The notes: generated from the letters alone by a model not told the origin. A stretch of DNA of 64,000 nucleotides from Flavobacterium sp. (GCF_027531705.1 NZ_JAPZSP010000031.1:1-64000), one strand, 5' to 3'. Positions 32,667 to 41,985 are shown, counted from the stretch's first letter. Program-made: numbers and translations.

Positions 32667-33542
32667 CTTTTTCTGCGTTACCAAATAAACACCTGTAAAT
32701 ATCAAAACTGCCGAAAGTAATTTGACTAAACTCAAATCATCTTTCCCTAAACTTACGGCGAAAATCGTTGCAAAAAGCGGTTGTAGATATATGAAAACAG
32801 CAACGGTTGTTGGTTTTAATTCGCGCATCGAAACCAAGTTGAGTAAATAGGTTAAAAACGTGGAAAAAATCACTACAAAACCAATTTTCCAGAAAATAGT
32901 AGTTGGAACTATTGCCCAATCAATCGCTTGAAATTCATTCCAGCCAAAAGGTAACACCATTATGAATCCGAAGGTGTAAATCCATTTTACGAAAGTGAAA
33001 GCGTTGTATTTATCCATTAATTTTTTTACAATTATTAGATAAAAACCATATGAAACGGCATTTATAAAAACTAGTAGATTTCCCAAAGTTGCATTTGGAG
33101 CATTAACCATCGATTTCCCGTAAAGAATGAGTGTTATGGTTCCGGTTAAACCCAACATTATTCCGAAAATTTTACGTTTTTGCATTCGTTCTTTCATAAT
33201 TATTGCGGAAAGAATCAATACAATCATTGGTGTTGTAACCATCAAAACGGCTCCCATAATTGGCGAAGTATAACTCAACCCTTTGAAAAATGTCAGCATA
33301 TTTAAAGCCACGCCAAACAAAGCGGCAGCTACTATTCGAGGAAAATCTTCTTTGGCAATTTTTTCTTTTGGACCAAAAAATGAAACTAACCAAAACAGCA
33401 ACATCGAACCACCAACTCGCATGGTTATAAAACCAAATGGTTCAACATATTTTGGCATTACATCTTTGGCAATGGTAAAGGTTACGCCATAAATAATTGA
33501 TACTAAAGTAGCGGCTAGTAATGCCCAATTTCTTTTTGACAT
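32664..33542 (-). CDS. EamA/DMT-family transporter
   Basis: 292 residues with ten predicted membrane helices in two EamA repeats (about 5-135 and 150-290). Characteristic segments: ALLAATLVSIIYGVTFTIAKDVM at the start and KPTTVAVFIYLQPLFATIFAV in the second repeat. It exports or imports small metabolites; substrate unknown. Its ATG overlaps the stop of the upstream ArsC-like gene by one base (TAATG), so it is translationally coupled. Confidence 0.9.
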   Translation of the reverse strand: MSKRNWALLAATLVSIIYGVTFTIAKDVMPKYVEPFGFITMRVGGSMLLFWLVSFFGPKEKIAKEDFPRIVAAALFGVALNMLTFFKGLSYTSPIMGAVLMVTTPMIVLILSAIIMKERMQKRKIFGIMLGLTGTITLILYGKSMVNAPNATLGNLLVFINAVSYGFYLIIVKKLMDKYNAFTFVKWIYTFGFIMVLPFGWNEFQAIDWAIVPTTIFWKIGFVVIFSTFLTYLLNLVSMRELKPTTVAVFIYLQPLFATIFAVSLGKDDLSLVKLLSAVLIFTGVYLVTQKK

Positions 33543-33895
33543 TAACTCAATGCTTTAATTACTTCTGCAATATTTTTTTGGCTGTTTCCGATGTAAATTT
33601 TGCCATCAATGATAAAAACGGGACGACTTAAAAACGTGTAATGTTCTAAAATATAGTTTCTATAATCAGCTTCAGTCAAGTTTTTACTTTTTAAATCCAT
33701 CGATTTGTATAGTTGCGCTTTTCGGCTAAATAAAGCTTCGTAACTGCCCGATAATTGATGCATTTCATCCAATTGTTGTTCGGTAATTGGATTTTGTCGA
33801 ATATCTTGAAATTCTAATTTATCGGTATTTGGAAGCGATTTTATAATTTTTCTACAAGTATCGCATGAAGCTAAGTAGTATATTTTGTTTGCCAT
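33542..33895 (-). CDS. ArsC/Spx-like (arsenate reductase family) protein
   Basis: 117 residues with a thioredoxin-like fold. The N-terminal CxxC motif is ASCDTCRKI (Cys11, Cys14), followed by EFQDIRQNPITEQQLDEM and a C-terminal RPVFIIDGKIYIGNSQKNI. The CxxC places it nearer the Spx/YffB-like branch than true arsenate reductases, so a redox role is likelier than arsenate resistance. It is first in a coupled pair with the EamA transporter. Confidence 0.85.
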   Translation of the reverse strand: MANKIYYLASCDTCRKIIKSLPNTDKLEFQDIRQNPITEQQLDEMHQLSGSYEALFSRKAQLYKSMDLKSKNLTEADYRNYILEHYTFLSRPVFIIDGKIYIGNSQKNIAEVIKALS

Positions 33896-33940
33896 AAGAA
33901 TTGTTTTTGCAAAGAAAATTCATTTCAAACTTATAATCTG

Positions 33941-33948
33941 TATTTTTG
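33941..33948 (+). promoter_or_regulatory. -7 promoter box of the DinB-family gene
   Basis: TATTTTTG, 15 bp before the ATG at 33964. It matches TAnnTTTG; no clear -33 TTG. Confidence 0.5.
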
Positions 33949-33963
33949 ATAAAAATTTAAGTT

Positions 33964-34419
33964 ATGGAATCATTATTCAAAGTTTGGGAAACCAGCCGCC
34001 ACATTTATTTAAAGTTTTTAGAAACTTATTCGTTACCGCAATTAAACAAAATCCCTGATGGTTTTAGCAATAATATCATTTGGAATGCTGGTCATGTCAT
34101 TGTTTCGCAACAAAAATTAATCTACACACTTTCAGGATTACCTGTTTCTATTTCGGAAGCGATGATTGAGAAATACCAAAACGGTTCAAGACCAAATGGA
34201 AATGCAACTCAAGAAGATTTAGATGAAATTAAACAGTTATTACTTTCAACAATTGCGCAGACCAAAAATGATTTTGCAAATGGTTTGTTCGAAAACTTTA
34301 CCGAGTACCAAACCAAAACCGGATTTCATTTGGGTTCATTTCAAGATTCGTTAGAATTTAATAATTATCATGAAGGAATTCATTTGGGAATGATGTTAAA
34401 TATTAAGAAGTTTGTGTAA
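33964..34419 (+). CDS. DinB-family (YfiT-like) protein
   Basis: 151 residues forming a four-helix DinB/YfiT fold. The three metal-binding histidines of the family are plausible in NNIIWNAGHVIVSQQ, and in HLGSFQDSLEFNNYHEGIHLGMMLNI near the C-terminus. Such proteins are often thiol-dependent S-transferases (bacillithiol-type); the substrate is unknown. It is unrelated to the DNA polymerase dinB at 7175. The trans-sulfuration gene follows 30 bp later but has its own promoter box. Confidence 0.88.
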   Translation: MESLFKVWETSRHIYLKFLETYSLPQLNKIPDGFSNNIIWNAGHVIVSQQKLIYTLSGLPVSISEAMIEKYQNGSRPNGNATQEDLDEIKQLLLSTIAQTKNDFANGLFENFTEYQTKTGFHLGSFQDSLEFNNYHEGIHLGMMLNIKKFV

Positions 34420-34425
34420 ACTATT

Positions 34426-34433
34426 TATCTTTG
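34426..34433 (+). promoter_or_regulatory. -7 promoter box of the trans-sulfuration gene
   Basis: TATCTTTG, 16 bp before the ATG. The -33 element is not evident. Confidence 0.55.
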
Positions 34434-34449
34434 TAAAAAATTAAAAAAA

Positions 34450-35592
34450 ATGAAATTCAATACTAAAGTGATACATGGTGGTCAACATCATGAAAAAGTT
34501 ACAGGAGCTGTTATGACTCCAGTTTTTCAGACATCAACTTATGTACAAAAAAGTCCAGGTCAACCAGTTGGTGACTATGAGTACAGTCGTGCAGCCAATC
34601 CAACTCGTCAAGCATTAGAGGATGCTTTAGCTTCAATAGAAAATGGAGCTCGTGGTTTAGCATTTGCATCAGGTTTAGCAGCAACTGATTGTTTGTTGAG
34701 GATGTTCAAAGCAGGTGACGAAATTATAGCGATGGATGATTTATATGGTGGAACCTATAGATTGTTTACCCGTTTATATAAAGATAGTGGTATAAAATTC
34801 CATTTTGTCGATATGAATGATTTGGAGAAATTTCAATCATTAATCAATGAAAACACCAAATTGGTTTGGGTTGAAACACCCACAAATCCATTAATGAAAT
34901 TAGCGGATATTGCAGAAATAGCCAAAATAACAAAAAAGCATAATTTACTTTTTGCAGTCGACAATACTTTTGCTACACCATATTTACAAAAACCACTAGA
35001 TTTAGGAGCTGATATTGTAATGCACTCAGCCACAAAATATTTAGGTGGACATTCAGATGTTATTGCTGGTGCTCTTATTATAAAAGATAAAGCATTGGGT
35101 GATGAATTGCATTTTAAACAATTTGCAACCGGTGGAACACTTGGTCCAATGGATAGTTATTTGGTTCTTAGAGGAATTAAAACATTGCATTTACGAGTTC
35201 AGAGACATTGTGAAAATGGTATGAAAGTTGCCGAATTTTTGAGTAATCATCCAGAAGTTTCAACGGTATTTTATCCAGGATTACCTAACCATCCATTTCA
35301 TGAAATTGCTAAAAAACAAATGAAGTCTTTTGGTGGAATGGTTTCATTCACTTTTACATCAGGAAGAAAAGAAGATGCGATTTCTTTTTTAGAAAAATTG
35401 AAAGTATTCACTTTAGCGGAATCTCTAGGCGGAGTTGAATCTTTAGCCAATCATCCAGCTTTAATGACACACGCTTCTATACCAGAAGAAAAACGAAAAG
35501 AAGTTGGAATTACTGACGACTTAGTTCGATTAAGTGTAGGAGTAGAAGATATAGATGATCTACTTGCCGACTTAGAACAAGCTTTCAGATAA
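34450..35592 (+). CDS. Trans-sulfuration PLP enzyme (cystathionine gamma-synthase/lyase family)
   Basis: 380 residues. PLP enzyme of the Cys/Met metabolism family. Lys196 in [16 protein letters not shown] binds PLP. Other signatures are [35 protein letters not shown] and [20 protein letters not shown]. The last segment is typical of gamma-synthase/gamma-lyase; the two cannot be told apart safely by eye. A terminator follows, shared with the convergent gene. Confidence 0.92.
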   Translation: MKFNTKVIHGGQHHEKVTGAVMTPVFQTSTYVQKSPGQPVGDYEYSRAANPTRQALEDALASIENGARGLAFASGLAATDCLLRMFKAGDEIIAMDDLYGGTYRLFTRLYKDSGIKFHFVDMNDLEKFQSLINENTKLVWVETPTNPLMKLADIAEIAKITKKHNLLFAVDNTFATPYLQKPLDLGADIVMHSATKYLGGHSDVIAGALIIKDKALGDELHFKQFATGGTLGPMDSYLVLRGIKTLHLRVQRHCENGMKVAEFLSNHPEVSTVFYPGLPNHPFHEIAKKQMKSFGGMVSFTFTSGRKEDAISFLEKLKVFTLAESLGGVESLANHPALMTHASIPEEKRKEVGITDDLVRLSVGVEDIDDLLADLEQAFR

Positions 35593-35593
35593 T

Positions 35594-35632
35594 AAAAAAG
35601 CCCCGATTTTTTTTAAATCGGGGCTTTTTATA
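35594..35632 (+). terminator. Bidirectional intrinsic terminator
   Basis: AAAAAGCCCCGATTT and AAATCGGGGCTTTTT form a 15-bp GC-rich stem with a T-only loop. It lies between two convergent genes and has T-runs on both strands. Confidence 0.95.
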
Positions 35633-35643
35633 AAGATATTTAA

Positions 35644-36399
35644 TTAATAGAAATAATAGATATAACCTAAGTTTATACCTATATTCCAATCATTTGATTT
35701 GTTTTCTGTATATATATATTTATCAGGATTCATACCGTCAACCCAGTCAGAAAAATAGTGCTGACCTCTTGCTTCAGCAATAAGAGAATGGTATTCAGAT
35801 AATTTGTATCTAATGCCTAAAGTTCCAGTTAATGAAAATGCATAATCATCGTTTGTTCTTAATGCATTCATATATTTAACTGGAGTAGTATATGGAAAAT
35901 TAAGTTCGCCTAATGAAGAAGTAACTTTAGAAGAAAAATAATTCACTTGTGGACCAAAACCTACATATGGACTAAAAGTCATACCTCTAACGTAGTCATC
36001 AATTTTAAAAGGGTAAAACTCCACTTGAAAACCAGCGCTTGTGACTTGGGTTGACCCAGACATTGCTCTTAATTGGTTGGCAAATAAACTCTTTTTAGAT
36101 GGGTCTACATACTGACCATAATGCTCAAGATCTGCTTTTAGATAAGATAACTCAGCACGAAGTTTAAAATTTTCTCTAAAACTTTCTAAGTCTTCAACTT
36201 GAGAAATATAGAAAAAACCACCAATAGAAAAGCCGTTATTTTTTACAAAGTTTTCTACATTTCCAGCTTCGCCGAAATCAGATTTAAAAAATACTGGACC
36301 AGCCATAATACCAACCTCGGTATAGGTGTTGTAATATTGAGCGTTGGCGTTGTAAGCACCAAAAATTAGCACGAATGTTAATAGAAGTTTCTTTAACAT
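35644..36399 (-). CDS. Secreted outer-membrane beta-barrel-like protein (possibly THC0290_0291 family)
   Basis: 251 residues with a signal peptide (MLKKLLLTFVLIFGAYNANA). The mature part alternates hydrophobic and polar residues and ends in a strand terminating in Tyr-Phe-Tyr (WNIGINLGYIYYFY), as outer-membrane barrels do. The start QYYNTYTEVGIMAGPVFFKSDFGE resembles a flavobacterial family that I recall as THC0290_0291; this is unverified. No function is known. The upstream region 36400-36609 is very AT-rich without recognisable features. Confidence 0.7.
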   Translation of the reverse strand: MLKKLLLTFVLIFGAYNANAQYYNTYTEVGIMAGPVFFKSDFGEAGNVENFVKNNGFSIGGFFYISQVEDLESFRENFKLRAELSYLKADLEHYGQYVDPSKKSLFANQLRAMSGSTQVTSAGFQVEFYPFKIDDYVRGMTFSPYVGFGPQVNYFSSKVTSSLGELNFPYTTPVKYMNALRTNDDYAFSLTGTLGIRYKLSEYHSLIAEARGQHYFSDWVDGMNPDKYIYTENKSNDWNIGINLGYIYYFY

Positions 36400-36609
36400 A
36401 GAAAGAAAGGATTTTACTTATTTGGTTACAAATATATAAAAACATCATTCACATATAAAAGAAAATAAAAAAATAGTTATTCAAATAGAGAAAAACCTAT
36501 CAAAACATTTAAAAAAGAAAGTATATACTATGATTTTTTAAGATTTATTATAAAAAAAATAATTCTTTTGAGAATTTAAAAAAAATCACTCAAATATTTT
36601 TATAAAATG

Positions 36610-36617
36610 TATATTTG
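36610..36617 (+). promoter_or_regulatory. -7 promoter box of gdhA
   Basis: TATATTTG, 47 bp before the gdhA ATG. Confidence 0.5.
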
Positions 36618-36664
36618 TCATCACAAACGAAAACGTTTTCTTAAACGTTAATAATCTAATAATC

Positions 36665-38008
36665 ATGTCACAAAGTATTAACACTTTTCTTGAATTAGTT
36701 TCAAAAAGAAACCAAAACGAACCTGAGTTTATGCAGGCAGTTAAAGAAGTTGCAGAAACTGTAATTCCTTTTATCGAACAAAATAAAAAATACCAAGGCA
36801 AAATGCTATTGGAAAGAATGGTTGAACCAGAACGTGTTATCATGTTCAGAGTTGTTTGGCTTGATGATGCTGGTAATACGCAAGTAAATCGCGGATACAG
36901 AATTCAAATGAATTCAGCAATCGGACCATACAAAGGAGGAATTCGTTTTCATCCATCTGTAAATTTAAGCATCCTAAAATTCTTAGCTTTTGAGCAAACT
37001 TTCAAAAACAGTTTGACAACTTTACCAATGGGTGGAGGAAAAGGAGGAGCTGATTTTGATCCAAAAGGTAAATCAGATAACGAAATCATGAAATTCTGTC
37101 AATCATTTATGACTGAATTATCAAAACATATTGGAGCTGATACTGATGTTCCTGCTGGAGATATCGGTGTTGGTGGAAGAGAAGTTGGTTATATGTTTGG
37201 TCAATATAAAAGATTAAGAAACGAATTTACTGGAGTTTTAACTGGTAAAGGAATTTCTTTTGGAGGTTCATTAATTCGTCCAGAAGCTACAGGTTATGGT
37301 GATGTTTATTTTGCTCAAAGTATGTTGGCTACCAAAGGCGATAGCTTTACAGGAAAAACAGTTGTAATTTCTGGTTCAGGAAATGTAGCGCAATATGCTG
37401 CTCAAAAAGCAACTCAATTAGGAGGAAAAGTAGTTACTATGTCTGATTCTGCTGGATACATTCACGATGAAGCTGGTATTGATGCAGAAAAATTAGCTTA
37501 CATCATGGAAATCAAAAATGTAAACTATGGTAGAATTAGTGATTATTTGAACAAATATCCAAATGCTAAATATGTTGCAGGAAAACGTCCTTGGGAAGTT
37601 AAATGTGATGTTGCTTTACCATGTGCAACTCAAAACGAGTTGAACGAAGAGGAAGCAAAAACGTTAGTAGCTAACGGATGTATCTGTGTTGCTGAAGGTG
37701 CTAATATGCCTTCAACTCCAGAAGCGGTTACTGTTTTCCAAAATGCAAAAATATTATTTGCTCCAGGAAAAGCTTCTAATGCAGGTGGTGTTGCCACTTC
37801 TGGTTTAGAAATGTCTCAAAACTCATTACGTTTAAGCTGGACAACAGAAGAAGTTGATGAAAGACTTAAAAACATCATGTTAAATATTCACGCTTCTTGT
37901 GTAAAATACGGTTCAGATGCAAATGGATACGTAGATTATGTAAAAGGTGCTAATATTGCAGGTTTCGTAAAAGTTGCCGATGCTATGTTAGGACAAGGTG
38001 TTGTATAA
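36665..38008 (+). CDS. gdhA: NADP-type glutamate dehydrogenase
   Basis: 447 residues, the length of hexameric NADP-dependent enzymes. It aminates 2-oxoglutarate to glutamate. Signatures: YKGGIRFHPSVNLSILKFLAFEQ, LPMGGGKGGADFDP with catalytic Lys126, DTDVPAGDIGVGGREVGYMFG, and the nucleotide-binding VVISGSGNVAQYAA. Monocistronic, with its own promoter box and terminator. Confidence 0.96.
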   Translation: MSQSINTFLELVSKRNQNEPEFMQAVKEVAETVIPFIEQNKKYQGKMLLERMVEPERVIMFRVVWLDDAGNTQVNRGYRIQMNSAIGPYKGGIRFHPSVNLSILKFLAFEQTFKNSLTTLPMGGGKGGADFDPKGKSDNEIMKFCQSFMTELSKHIGADTDVPAGDIGVGGREVGYMFGQYKRLRNEFTGVLTGKGISFGGSLIRPEATGYGDVYFAQSMLATKGDSFTGKTVVISGSGNVAQYAAQKATQLGGKVVTMSDSAGYIHDEAGIDAEKLAYIMEIKNVNYGRISDYLNKYPNAKYVAGKRPWEVKCDVALPCATQNELNEEEAKTLVANGCICVAEGANMPSTPEAVTVFQNAKILFAPGKASNAGGVATSGLEMSQNSLRLSWTTEEVDERLKNIMLNIHASCVKYGSDANGYVDYVKGANIAGFVKVADAMLGQGVV

Positions 38009-38028
38009 AACAAACAAACAATAAATAA

Positions 38029-38067
38029 AAATAAAGCTATCTATAATAAGGTAGCTTTATTTTTTTA
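38029..38067 (+). terminator. Terminator after gdhA, overlapping a convergent stop codon
   Basis: AATAAAGCTA and GTAGCTTTATT pair (with TAGCTTTATT fully complementary) and a T-run follows. The stop codon of the convergent oxidoreductase gene (38057-38059) lies in the 3' arm. Confidence 0.88.
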
Positions 38068-38665
38068 TACTATCATGACTTTGAGCGTCAATACCATTGT
38101 TCCATAAAGTAAGGATGTCGGTTGCAACAGCTGCGCCGCTTCCTGCCGCAATGGCTAGTTGACTTCTATGACCAGCAAGAGTTCCTGCAACAAAAATTCC
38201 TTCTGCTACTTTATGGTCATTGTTTTTTAAATAAATTCGTTTTTTTTCAACAATTGCTTTTGGATGTTGATAAACAAAGTCCATTAAACCTTCAATAGCA
38301 AATGTGTTTGAACTTCCAATGGCAACAACAATATTTTTAGTCAAATAGGAATCTTTGTTGGTAATGACTTCAAAATTTGGAAAAGAACCAGTAATTTTCA
38401 TCACTTTTTCATCTTCTATTTGAGTAATATGAGGATATAATGTAGAAAGTTGCAGCAAAGATTCTTCTAATAATTCCGAACCTAATTTCCCAGTCGGGAT
38501 TCCGTATGCGTTATTAAATAATGCTTCTTGCAATGCTGAGGTTTTTTGATGTGCAATAATACCAACTTTTTTATCAGATGCAAAAGTTTTATTTTTTGCC
38601 GAACCTAATACAAGTGCGCAAGAAACGCCAGCTACACCGCCACCAATTATCAAAACATCAAACAT
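38057..38665 (-). CDS. Short FAD-dependent oxidoreductase (thioredoxin reductase-like)
   Basis: 202 residues. The N-terminal FAD-binding motif is FDVLIIGGGVAGVSCALVLG, and the C-terminal half has the FAD signature GIFVAGTLAGHRSQLAIAAGSGAAVATDI. The central NADPH-binding domain and CxxC of thioredoxin reductase are absent; the length suggests a short family member rather than a truncation, as both ends are intact. Substrate unknown. A small membrane protein lies 3 bp upstream. Confidence 0.8.
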   Translation of the reverse strand: MFDVLIIGGGVAGVSCALVLGSAKNKTFASDKKVGIIAHQKTSALQEALFNNAYGIPTGKLGSELLEESLLQLSTLYPHITQIEDEKVMKITGSFPNFEVITNKDSYLTKNIVVAIGSSNTFAIEGLMDFVYQHPKAIVEKKRIYLKNNDHKVAEGIFVAGTLAGHRSQLAIAAGSGAAVATDILTLWNNGIDAQSHDSIKK

Positions 38666-38668
38666 AAA

Positions 38669-38869
38669 TTATTGATTTTTGAACTTTTCTTCAATTGATT
38701 TTGACATTCTAAAAATCAACAAGATTAAAACAGCACAAAAAGAAGCAACAATTCCTATAAGTGCAACAAAACTGTCTCCTTCTAATAAATTATTGAAATC
38801 TAACATTGTGATGTTAAAAACAATTAGTGCAATAGCAAGAAAAAGTAATACGTAGGTAAAGATTTTCAT
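38669..38869 (-). CDS. Small two-helix membrane protein, function unknown
   Basis: 66 residues with two hydrophobic helices (about 3-22 and 36-55) and a charged tail (SKSIEEKFKNQ). It lies 3 bp upstream of the short oxidoreductase gene, so the two are co-transcribed. I do not recognise a family. Confidence 0.7.
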   Translation of the reverse strand: MKIFTYVLLFLAIALIVFNITMLDFNNLLEGDSFVALIGIVASFCAVLILLIFRMSKSIEEKFKNQ

Positions 38870-38911
38870 TATTTTGAAATATAATTGGATACAAAAATAC
38901 TAAAAAAGTTG

Positions 38912-39487
38912 TTAAGCAAATAAACCCTTAACATTTGCAGCAAATAATTTAACAGCAATCGCTAACAAAACTACTCCAAATGTTTTTCTTATAACGCCTA
39001 AACCTGTTTTTCCTAGTAGTTTTTCAATTTTAGCAGATGATTTTAAAACGGCATAAACCAATAAAATGTTTAAAATAATGGCTATTACAATATTTATTGA
39101 ATAAAATTGTGAACGCAAAGACAACAAAGTAGTCATCGTTCCAGCACCTGCAATAAGCGGAAATGCTAATGGAACTATTGATGCTGATGTCATCGCTTCA
39201 TCTTTATAAATACGAATTCCTAAAATCATTTCAAGAGCTAGAAAAAACAACACAAACGAACCTGCAACGGCAAACGAATGCACATCAATACCAATAAGTT
39301 TTAAGAATTCTTCTCCTATAAAAAGGAAAACAATCATAATAACTCCAGCAACAATAGATGCTTTTTCCGATTCAATATGCCCGACTTTATTTCGCATATC
39401 TACAATAATAGGGATTGTGCCGACAATATCAATTACTGCAAACAAAACCATAGTTACGGTGACAATTTCTCTAAAATCTAAATACAT
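38912..39487 (-). CDS. MarC family membrane protein
   Basis: 191 residues with six membrane helices. Family segments: FAVIDIVGTIPIIVDMRNK, FAVAGSFVLFFLALEMILG, and PLAFPLIAGAGTMTTLLSL in the middle. Once linked to multiple antibiotic resistance by map position in E. coli, the family's role remains unclear. It lies 42 bp upstream of the small membrane protein gene on the same strand. Confidence 0.92.
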   Translation of the reverse strand: MYLDFREIVTVTMVLFAVIDIVGTIPIIVDMRNKVGHIESEKASIVAGVIMIVFLFIGEEFLKLIGIDVHSFAVAGSFVLFFLALEMILGIRIYKDEAMTSASIVPLAFPLIAGAGTMTTLLSLRSQFYSINIVIAIILNILLVYAVLKSSAKIEKLLGKTGLGVIRKTFGVVLLAIAVKLFAANVKGLFA

Positions 39488-39544
39488 AATACTTTTTTAA
39501 ATGTGTAAAATTAGGTAAAACAGAAATCTTAAAGGGAAAAAGAG

Positions 39545-39552
39545 TAAATTTG
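39545..39552 (+). promoter_or_regulatory. -7 promoter box deciding the start of the T9SS gene
   Basis: TAAATTTG. A TTG that could start the ORF at 39550 overlaps this box, so the ATG at 39592 is the realistic start. Confidence 0.6.
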
Positions 39553-39591
39553 TTTTCAAATTCTCTTGTTACTAATTCTAAAAGCTACAAT

Positions 39592-41205
39592 ATGAAAAAT
39601 TTATTTACCTATTTATTGCTTTTTTCTACATCATTTTTTTCGGGACAAATTAACTTGGAACACACCTATAATGATGGTCTAATTCAAAGAATAAATTTGG
39701 AAAATTCTGGAGAGAAGTATTATATGTTCAAAAATAGCACTAATGAATTACTATTATATAATTCTGACCATACTTTATGGAAAACAATTGTTTTGCCAAT
39801 TATTGGAAACAACCAACTAGCTCCAACCAGAATATTTCACATTTCAGAATCATTGATTAATCCTGATACTAATTTAGAAGTAATTTTTGGCTATTATAAT
39901 AATTCTTCTATCAGTTATGAGACCAAAGTGATTTCAGAAAATCAAACAGTCATTTTAACAATTCCAAACTGTTTTTGGGTTTTTATTGATGAAATTGAAG
40001 GGCTTGATAGTAAATTAATTACAATGAATGCGGATAGTAATAATCCTAATAGTAACGTGTATTCGTTCCCTAGTTTAGTTCTTGAAAACACAAACATATT
40101 TGGACAAATTGAAAGAGTAAAACTAGAAAATTCTGGAGAAAAATATTATGTTTTAGATAAAATAAACAAAAGAGTAATAATTTACAACACAAATTATTCA
40201 ATTTGGAAAATAATAAATCTTACAATACCACTAGACGCAACCTTGTTTGATGTGTCTTTTTTGTCTGAAAATCAAATCAATTCTGATAATCTCATTGAAG
40301 TTGGGTATAGATATTATTTTGTAATGACTCCAATGTATATATATGGATGCAAAATTATAAATGAAAGCAATGAAGAATTACTGTCATTGCCAAATGCGTC
40401 AGGCATTGAGCTTAGTGTTTTAGATGGTCTTGAAAATAAATTAATGGTTTCCTATCCTAACACATCTCAAAACTTTTATTCATATACAACAAGTGTGTTT
40501 AATGTTTCAAATTTATCTTTAGAGAATGCTTATGAAAGCTTGGTAGGAAGGTTGAAACTTGATAACTCAGGTATGGAGAAATATTACACATTTGATAAAC
40601 CTATAAATAATCAACTAAAAATTTATAATTCTGACCATAGTCTATGGAAAACAATATCGCTTCCTGTTCCTAATGAAGATTTTGAGGTAATTAATGTTAA
40701 TTCAATTTCAGAATCTAAAATTGTTCCTGATGCTTTGATAGAAGTTTGCTACAATTATAAAAATAAATATTTATTAGAGGATTATTATCAAAGTGCTGTT
40801 ATTAATGAAAACGGATTAAATCTTTTGACAGTAAATGCTAATTATATTTTTATAAATGAAATTAATGGTTTAAATAAAAAGTTGATTTCAATTGCTGAAA
40901 ATCAATTTTCAAATTATACTCAAAGCAAAGTTTTTAGTATTGGTTCATTGTCAAATGAAAGCTTTGAAAATGTTTCTCATATTAAAATTACACCAAATCC
41001 TGCAAGTTCTTATTTAAATATTTTATCGGAAAAGCAATTACTTGAAGCTAAATTTTTCAATTCAATTGGAATGTTGGTTCAAAAAGAATCTCTTGAAAAT
41101 AATTCCAGAATTAATATTGAACAATTGCCAAATGGTATTTATTTTCTTCTTTTAACTGACAACAATAACAAATTATCAACTCATAAAATTATTATTTCAA
41201 ATTAA
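39592..41205 (+). CDS. T9SS type A sorting-domain protein with three internal repeats
   Basis: About 537 residues. Signal peptide MKNLFTYLLLFSTSFFSG. The body has three repeats of about 155 residues, each opening with a pattern like INLENSGEKYYMF, then LLLYNSDHTLWKTI, and each ending with a phrase on the theme NGLNKKLIS. The C-terminal 75 residues (ITPNPASSYLNIL ... LPNGIYFLLLTDN) are a type A sorting domain that targets the protein to the type IX secretion system. The function of the repeats is unknown. The next gene starts 3 bp after the stop. Confidence 0.85.
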   Translation: MKNLFTYLLLFSTSFFSGQINLEHTYNDGLIQRINLENSGEKYYMFKNSTNELLLYNSDHTLWKTIVLPIIGNNQLAPTRIFHISESLINPDTNLEVIFGYYNNSSISYETKVISENQTVILTIPNCFWVFIDEIEGLDSKLITMNADSNNPNSNVYSFPSLVLENTNIFGQIERVKLENSGEKYYVLDKINKRVIIYNTNYSIWKIINLTIPLDATLFDVSFLSENQINSDNLIEVGYRYYFVMTPMYIYGCKIINESNEELLSLPNASGIELSVLDGLENKLMVSYPNTSQNFYSYTTSVFNVSNLSLENAYESLVGRLKLDNSGMEKYYTFDKPINNQLKIYNSDHSLWKTISLPVPNEDFEVINVNSISESKIVPDALIEVCYNYKNKYLLEDYYQSAVINENGLNLLTVNANYIFINEINGLNKKLISIAENQFSNYTQSKVFSIGSLSNESFENVSHIKITPNPASSYLNILSEKQLLEAKFFNSIGMLVQKESLENNSRINIEQLPNGIYFLLLTDNNNKLSTHKIIISN

Positions 41206-41208
41206 GGC

Positions 41209-41775
41209 ATGTTTCAACTAGGAAAAACCATCGTATCAGAAGATATTCTCGAAAAAGATTTTGTATGTAACCTTTCGGCTTGCAAAGGCGCTTGTTGTGT
41301 CGATGGCGATGCTGGCGCACCTTTGAGCGAAGAAGAAACCAAAATTCTTGCTGAAATTTACCCAAAAGTGAAACCTTTTCTTCGCAAAGAAGGAATAGAA
41401 GCTATCGAAAAATTGGGAACATCTGTAATAGGAACCGACGGAACGCTTGAAACAACTTTAATAAACGAAAAAGACTGTGCGTACGTAATTTTTGATGGTA
41501 AAACCGCGCTTTGTGGTATCGAACAAGCTTATAATCAAGGCGAAGTTTCTTGGAAAAAACCAGTTTCTTGCCATTTATATCCAATTCGAGTAAAAGATTT
41601 TACTGAGTTTGCCGCGGTTAATTATGATCGTTGGGATATTTGTGATGATGCTTGCTCTTTGGGTAAAGAATTACAAGTTCCAATTTACATTTTTGTCAAA
41701 GAAGCGCTCATCCGAAAATTTGGTGAAGATTGGTATTCTGAACTTGAAAAAGTAGCAGAAGAATTAAAAAAATAA
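41209..41775 (+). CDS. DUF3109 family Cys-rich protein
   Basis: 188 residues, cytosolic. The N-terminal SACKGACCVDGDAGAPLSEEE and the later CAYVIFDGKTALCGIEQAY, SCHLYPIRV and WDICDDACSLGKEL carry eight conserved cysteines, consistent with an Fe-S or zinc site like that of YkgJ-type proteins. Function unknown. It directly follows the T9SS gene but is an ordinary conserved gene; the spacing of 3 bp suggests co-transcription. Confidence 0.85.
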   Translation: MFQLGKTIVSEDILEKDFVCNLSACKGACCVDGDAGAPLSEEETKILAEIYPKVKPFLRKEGIEAIEKLGTSVIGTDGTLETTLINEKDCAYVIFDGKTALCGIEQAYNQGEVSWKKPVSCHLYPIRVKDFTEFAAVNYDRWDICDDACSLGKELQVPIYIFVKEALIRKFGEDWYSELEKVAEELKK

Positions 41776-41926
41776 CTTCCAGAACTCTACAAAAAATATA
41801 ATTGTTCATTACTCCAAACGCCCTTTGTTTCAAGGGGTTCAGAACATTTGTTTTATTTTAAGTTATTGATTTACAATATATTAAAAACAATCATTTTTAT
41901 ACTTTTATCATTCTTCTTTGTTAAAA

Positions 41927-41985
41927 ACTAGTTGCGATTGTGAATAAGTTTGGCTTTCATTTCACACAACTAATTGCAATCTTTG
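41927..41985 (+). promoter_or_regulatory. Putative nrdBA control region: direct repeat over a promoter-like box
   Basis: ACTAGTTGCGAT (41927-41938) and ACTAATTGCAAT (41969-41980) are direct repeats 42 bp apart, about four helical turns. The second overlaps AATCTTTG (41978-41985), a one-mismatch -7 box. A regulator binding both could repress nrdBA. The rest of 41776-41926 holds only a weak CCCTT/AAGGG hairpin near 41822. Confidence 0.35.

Noticed and set aside
33964..34419. Second DNA polymerase IV gene
   Set aside because: DinB-family here refers to the YfiT-like four-helix fold; no polymerase motifs.
38057..38665. Truncated thioredoxin reductase pseudogene
   Set aside because: Both the N-terminal and C-terminal FAD motifs are intact and the frame is clean; more likely a short family member.
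39550..39591. Longer N-terminus of the T9SS repeat protein starting at a TTG
   Set aside because: The TTG overlaps the promoter -7 box and would precede the signal peptide.
41818..41845. Terminator after the DUF3109 gene
   Set aside because: Only a 5-bp CCCTT/AAGGG stem with bulged extension and no T-run.
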